From positions 1-10,479 of the forward strand of contig CAISSD010000274.1 in NCBI GenBank assembly GCA_903887975.1: 10,479 nucleotides of DNA, given 5' to 3'. A program made the position numbers and the translations under genes. A model generated the notes under the pieces. It was given only the letters and a program-made list of their open reading frames with translations. It did no database searches and had not been told where the DNA came from. Source of the stretch: an uncultured Legionellaceae bacterium (lineage in GTDB: Bacteria > Pseudomonadota > Gammaproteobacteria > Legionellales > Legionellaceae). Of this stretch, positions 7,172 through 10,479 are shown piece after piece. The number at the start of each line of letters is the position of its first letter. Positions within the stretch are counted from its first letter, which is position 1.

Positions 7172-7201
7172 GGTTAAAACTACATTTAAAATGTAAAAAA
7201 A
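7152..7201. repeat. Phased direct repeats and a palindrome upstream of the ATPase gene
   Basis: A 17-base element (core AATGTAAAAA) occurs at 7152-7168 and 7185-7201, with 15 of 17 positions identical and a 33-base offset, about three helical turns. The second copy overlaps a 15-base perfect palindrome, TACATTTAAAATGTA (7181-7195). The first copy overlaps the predicted -35 and spacer. The layout suggests a two-site operator for a dimeric regulator, but the region is very AT-rich and some similarity could be chance. Confidence 0.5.
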
Positions 7202-7207
7202 CAACCA

Positions 7208-7798
7208 TCAAGCCACGCTCATGCGCAGTGCAAGACGAATGAGTTGCTCGCAGGTTTTGTGTCCATCATCAATTTTTTGCACCCATTTGGTGGCCTCTTG
7301 GGTTTTATAACCCAAAGCCTCCAGCGCGCTAATCGCCTCGGCCTGCTCATGTTTAAGATGGGGTTGATGCTTAGACGGCATTGATACGCTCACATCCCCC
7401 ACTTTATCTTTCATCTCAATCAACAAACGCTCTGCCGTTTTTTTGCCAATACCAGGAAGCTTCACCAACATCGCTAAATCTTCTTGATGAATGCACTGCA
7501 CAAATGCATCAACCTCCATGCTCGACAAAATTGCAATTGCGCTTTTAGGACCAATACCATTCACTTTAATGAGCGCTCGAAACAAGGCGCGCTCTGCTTG
7601 ATTAATAAACCCATAAAGCAACAATGCATCTTCGCGCACAACCGTGTGAATATGTAATGCAATGTCATCGATTTTGTCTTCCACCTGAAAAAAAGTCGAC
7701 AACGATGTTTCAACATCATAACCAACACCATGGACATTCAACACCAATCTTCCAGGTTGCGATCGGTCAATGACCCTACCGCTCAACCAACCAATCAT
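7208..7798 (-). CDS. ruvA: Holliday junction branch migration complex subunit RuvA
   Basis: RuvA tetramers bind four-way DNA junctions and load the RuvB motor. The 196 residues (E. coli has 203) contain the N-terminal OB fold (about 1-63, beginning MIGWLSGRV). Two helix-hairpin-helix motifs follow, VNGIGPKSA (79-87) and LPGIGKKTAERL (114-125). After a short linker (about 135-152) comes the C-terminal RuvB-binding domain (153-196), with EALGYK at 160-165. The ATG at 7798 lies inside ruvC, giving a 23-base overlap, and has a strong AAGGAG five bases upstream within ruvC (7804-7809), so it can start independently of coupling. RuvB, which commonly follows ruvA in this class, is not next; an AAA_14 ATPase is. 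Confidence 0.97.
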   Translation of the reverse strand: MIGWLSGRVIDRSQPGRLVLNVHGVGYDVETSLSTFFQVEDKIDDIALHIHTVVREDALLLYGFINQAERALFRALIKVNGIGPKSAIAILSSMEVDAFVQCIHQEDLAMLVKLPGIGKKTAERLLIEMKDKVGDVSVSMPSKHQPHLKHEQAEAISALEALGYKTQEATKWVQKIDDGHKTCEQLIRLALRMSVA

Positions 7799-8306
7799 AA
7801 CGACTCCTTGAGTTTTTGCGTCTGGGCTTTAAAAAAAGCCCGTTTTGCATGTGATGATGACAAATGGCAATGGCCAAAGCATCCGCCGCATCACTTTGCG
7901 GCGGTTTGGGTAATGACAATAATTGCATCACCATGTGTTTGACTTGAGGTTTTGTTGCCGCACCATAACCCACCAGGGCTTGCTTGACTTCACGTGCGGC
8001 ATATTCTGCAATCGGCAAGCGATGCGTTGCACAGGCAACCATAGCAACACCCCGGGCATGCCCCAATTTAAGCGCAGAGCTTGCATTTTCATGCATAAAA
8101 ATCGATTCAATGGCCACTTGTTGCGGTTGATGGCATTCCATTAACATACAAATACCATTAAAAATTTGGAGTAAGCGATCGCTAAACACGCCATCACCGG
8201 TTCTAATACAGCCACTATCCATATAGGATAATTGCTGATTCACAACACCAATCACCCCATAGCCGGTGGTACGTGAACCGGGATCAATCCCCAAAATAAT
8301 GGTCAT
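7776..8306 (-). CDS. ruvC: Holliday junction resolvase RuvC (crossover junction endodeoxyribonuclease)
   Basis: RuvC cuts Holliday junctions symmetrically in the presence of RuvAB. The 176 residues hold all four acidic metal ligands of the RNase H-like fold: D8 in GIDPGSRTTGYG, E67 in AIESIF, and D139 and D142 in SDAADALA. The basic C-terminal end, with KPRRKNSRSR, is normal for the family. Its ATG overlaps the yebC stop as ATGA, and its 3' end overlaps ruvA by 23 bases, so it sits in the middle of a coupled transcript. No strong separate ribosome site is visible, which fits translational coupling to yebC. Confidence 0.97.
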   Translation of the reverse strand: MTIILGIDPGSRTTGYGVIGVVNQQLSYMDSGCIRTGDGVFSDRLLQIFNGICMLMECHQPQQVAIESIFMHENASSALKLGHARGVAMVACATHRLPIAEYAAREVKQALVGYGAATKPQVKHMVMQLLSLPKPPQSDAADALAIAICHHHMQNGLFLKPRRKNSRSRYDWLVER

Positions 8307-9049
8307 GAACCCATGGCATTCATGATGTCATCTGAATACTGCGCATTGGTATACACTTCTTGAACATCATCCAAATCCTCCAAAGCATCCACCAATTTTT
8401 CAATACGCTCGGCCGTTTCTGCATCGACCATCACCATGGTTTGAGCACGCATGTTCAATGCCGCATGTTCAATCTGAAATAATGCGCCGTTTAAAGCAGA
8501 TAAAACCGTGTGAAATGCAGCAACCGGTGTGATGATTTCCAATTGCCCCTCTTCAAGCGATACATCATCAGCACCGGCTTCAATGGCCAAGTCCATGGCA
8601 GTTTCAATGTTTGGTGCGTGATTCAATAACAACTCCCCCTGGTGATGAAAAAGATAGGCCACAGAACCATCCGTTCCCAAATTGCCACCATGTTTGGTAA
8701 AGGCATGACGTACTTCAGAAACGGTACGGTTTTTATTATCCGATAGACAATCCACCAAAACAGCAACACCACCTGGTGCATAACCCTCATAGCGCATTTC
8801 AATCATGTCAGCACCATCTTGTCCACCAACACCACGTTTAATGGCATTATCGATGGTGTCACGCTTCATGTTGGCTTTTAATGCCTTAAAAATCGCATCA
8901 CGCAACCGTGCGTTGGACGATTCTTCAGCCCCGCCAGTGCGCGCTGCAACAGAAATCTCCCGAATCAATTTGGTAAATATTTTTCCTCTTTTGGCATCTT
9001 GTAACCCTTTTCGATACCGAATATTTGCCCATTTACTGTGTCCAGCCAT
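8303..9049 (-). CDS. yebC: YebC/PmpR (TACO1) family protein
   Basis: A 248-residue cytoplasmic protein starting MAGHSKWANI, the family signature. The first third is a helical domain rich in basic residues (KRGKIFTKLIREI, about 20-32). The YEGYAPGGVAVLVDCLSDN stretch (88-106) is a strongly conserved core, and the C-terminal part contains the acidic DALEDLDDVQEVYTN segment. Members were long annotated as transcriptional regulators; more recent work links the family to relief of ribosome stalling, as for mitochondrial TACO1. Which applies here is not visible. It lies 31 bases after lptG, with GGGGT about six bases before the ATG, and overlaps ruvC by four bases. The yebC-ruvC-ruvA order is common in gammaproteobacteria. 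Confidence 0.96.
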   Translation of the reverse strand: MAGHSKWANIRYRKGLQDAKRGKIFTKLIREISVAARTGGAEESSNARLRDAIFKALKANMKRDTIDNAIKRGVGGQDGADMIEMRYEGYAPGGVAVLVDCLSDNKNRTVSEVRHAFTKHGGNLGTDGSVAYLFHHQGELLLNHAPNIETAMDLAIEAGADDVSLEEGQLEIITPVAAFHTVLSALNGALFQIEHAALNMRAQTMVMVDAETAERIEKLVDALEDLDDVQEVYTNAQYSDDIMNAMGS

Positions 9050-9080
9050 TTATAACCCCAACGCTTATTTTTTATTTATT

Positions 9081-10142
9081 TTACTTTGCCCTTAACATCA
9101 AACACAATCCCAATAGCATAAAAAGTAGTGTCGGCACGATGGCAGCAATTTCTGGCGACCATTGGTACACTTGGCTCATTGAGCCAAGCATTCGATTCAT
9201 AATATAAAAACCAAAGCCCACCAACGCCCCCATCAACAATTTAGAACCCATGGTCGATTGCCGAAGCGGCCCAAATATAAACGGAATAGCAAGCCACATC
9301 ATGACCATGGTGGTCAAGGGTTGAATGACTCGTTGCCAAAAAACCAACGACTCTTGCATCACAGGCTGTTTGTTTAGAACCCTGGTATGCCAGTATGAAA
9401 ACAACGCTGGCAAAGTCATTTCATCAGGAGAAACCACCGGACTGAGTAAATTCGGATTTAAAGCAACATCCCAAGTTTCGCGCGCAACATGACGCGCATT
9501 CGTATGATCGTTAAACAACGATGTTTCATCAATATTTTGAGCATACCACACACCTTTTTCCCAGTGCGCTTCTTCAATCAAACGCGTCAACACCAAACGA
9601 TGCTCGTCATCAAAATGAAATTGATGCACTCGATGAAGCCCATGATTCGGCAACAAACCCTCTATCATCAAAAAATCATTATTTTGTTTCAACCACATCC
9701 CCCTTGGAGTTCGCAACGCTTGACCGCCAGACAATGCCTCGGTTTTTAAATCATTGGCGGCACTCAAAAGTTTTGGCACAAAAAATTCACCCATGATGGT
9801 CACAAGCACCACCAAAATCATCGCGACTTTGAAAACAGAGCGGGTAATTTGCCCAATCGACATGCCGGATGCACGCAAAACAACCAACTCACAATGATTG
9901 GCAAGACCACCCAATCCCACCAAACACCCGAGCAAACACGCCATGGGAAATAATAAATAAACTTCATACGGCATTTGTAACATCACAAAAGATAGGGCCT
10001 TGGTCATTGAGTACCCCCCTTTGTCTAAACTTTCCAATTGACCAACAAAAAGAATAAACAATTGCAATGAAGACAACATCAAGGTCACCAAACCAATCGA
10101 AAACAAGACTGTTTTTGCAATATAGGCATCGATTATCTTCAT
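9081..10142 (-). CDS. lptG: LPS export ABC transporter permease LptG
   Basis: One of two inner-membrane permeases which, with LptF and the LptB ATPase, extract lipopolysaccharide from the membrane and pass it to LptC and the periplasmic bridge. The 353 residues (E. coli has 360) show three N-terminal membrane helices (about 12-34, 58-80 and 100-120). The coupling segment ELVVLRASGMS (85-95) is typical of the LptF/G family. A large periplasmic domain (about 124-262) follows, then three C-terminal helices holding RVIQPL (271-276) and IPFIFGPLR (286-294). The ATG at 10142 overlaps the lptF stop as ATGA. A longer in-frame reading back to 10250 lies inside lptF and is rejected. Gene order lptF-lptG is the normal one. 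Confidence 0.96.
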   Translation of the reverse strand: MKIIDAYIAKTVLFSIGLVTLMLSSLQLFILFVGQLESLDKGGYSMTKALSFVMLQMPYEVYLLFPMACLLGCLVGLGGLANHCELVVLRASGMSIGQITRSVFKVAMILVVLVTIMGEFFVPKLLSAANDLKTEALSGGQALRTPRGMWLKQNNDFLMIEGLLPNHGLHRVHQFHFDDEHRLVLTRLIEEAHWEKGVWYAQNIDETSLFNDHTNARHVARETWDVALNPNLLSPVVSPDEMTLPALFSYWHTRVLNKQPVMQESLVFWQRVIQPLTTMVMMWLAIPFIFGPLRQSTMGSKLLMGALVGFGFYIMNRMLGSMSQVYQWSPEIAAIVPTLLFMLLGLCLMLRAK

Positions 10143-10479
10143 GCAGGTTTCATCCAGTGGTGAACCATCAATCCAATCCCCAATAAAAAAACCAAACCAT
10201 GCAACCACCACATCCCAAGAAACACCGGTGTTTTGCCAGCAAGCAACCAACCCTTGGCCACAAACATAAAATTGGCATAAACCATATAAATTAATAGTGC
10301 TGGAATCAACTTGGCATATTTACCGGTTCGAGGATTTAAACGGCTCAGGGGTACTGCGACCATCGTCAATGTTAAAACCATCATGGGAATTGATATTCGC
10401 CATTGAAATTCAGCCACCTTATCCAGTGTTGGATGATGCCACGGCAGTAAAGCACTGGTTTTTAAAGTACGTAAATCTG
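10139..10479 (-). CDS. lptF: LPS export ABC transporter permease LptF (N-terminal part beyond window edge)
   Basis: Only the last 112 residues are present; the frame is open to the right edge. Visible features are RTLKTSALLPW at the end of the periplasmic domain, then EFQWRISIPM, VPLSRLNPRTGKYAKLIPALLIYMVYANF, and a final membrane helix near the C terminus. E. coli LptF ends with a very similar order of motifs (ELHWRISIP-like, then NPRxGR). Together with LptG and LptB it forms the LPS extraction pump. The stop overlaps the lptG start by four bases. The 92-residue reading from a GTG at 10417 is a fragment of this gene, not a separate protein. The start, promoter and upstream neighbour are outside the window. 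Confidence 0.95.
   Translation of the reverse strand, partial: DLRTLKTSALLPWHHPTLDKVAEFQWRISIPMMVLTLTMVAVPLSRLNPRTGKYAKLIPALLIYMVYANFMFVAKGWLLAGKTPVFLGMWWLHGLVFLLGIGLMVHHWMKPA

Noticed and set aside
7112..7204. N-terminal 31-residue hydrophobic extension of the AAA_14 ATPase
   Set aside because: The extension starts with TTG, covers the predicted promoter and repeats, and is made of AT-rich DNA. Family members usually begin a short distance before the P-loop.
10143..10250. 36-residue N-terminal extension of LptG
   Set aside because: It lies entirely in the lptF coding region. The ATG at 10142 overlaps the lptF stop as ATGA and starts at the expected LptG N terminus.

Overview
The window is a compact stretch of gammaproteobacterial chromosome with moderate to low GC. 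It holds core housekeeping genes and a few accessory genes. The malate dehydrogenase carries an LDELRA active-site segment that I recall from Legionella. The yebC-ruvC-ruvA cluster, a YoaA-type helicase and LptF/LptG also fit a gammaproteobacterium, probably in or near Legionellales. That placement is inference from memory of the families and was not searched. No rRNA, tRNA, CRISPR array or insertion sequence was seen.

Layout. (1) 1-2587, minus strand: mdh, fdxA and a yoaA-like Fe-S helicase (cut by the left edge) follow each other with overlapping ends and look like one transcript. (2) 2588-2671: a short divergent promoter region. (3) 2672-3805, plus strand: hemW, the heme chaperone. (4) 3800-5031, minus strand: an accessory patch with an unrecognised small membrane protein and a Phd/YefM-RelE/ParE toxin-antitoxin pair. 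(5) 5214-5813, plus strand: plsY, which makes lysophosphatidic acid. (6) 5819-7111, minus strand: an AAA_14/DUF4143 ATPase of unknown role with its own promoter. (7) 7208-10479, minus strand: lptF (cut by the right edge), lptG, yebC, ruvC and ruvA. These are tightly packed, with overlaps at every junction except lptG-yebC.

Functionally the core genes cover LPS export (LptF, LptG), Holliday junction processing (RuvA, RuvC), translation or regulation (YebC), phospholipid synthesis (PlsY), heme handling (HemW), the TCA cycle (Mdh) and Fe-S electron transfer or helicase work (FdxA, YoaA). The most unusual points are these. The RuvB motor gene is absent from the place where it commonly follows ruvA, and an unrelated ATPase sits there instead. 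That ATPase has helically phased repeats and a palindrome over its promoter. The stop codons of hemW and its convergent neighbour are fused inside a perfect inverted repeat. Every gap between genes is under 190 bases. The longest, 5032-5213, holds a probable toxin-antitoxin operator and an unclear plsY leader.
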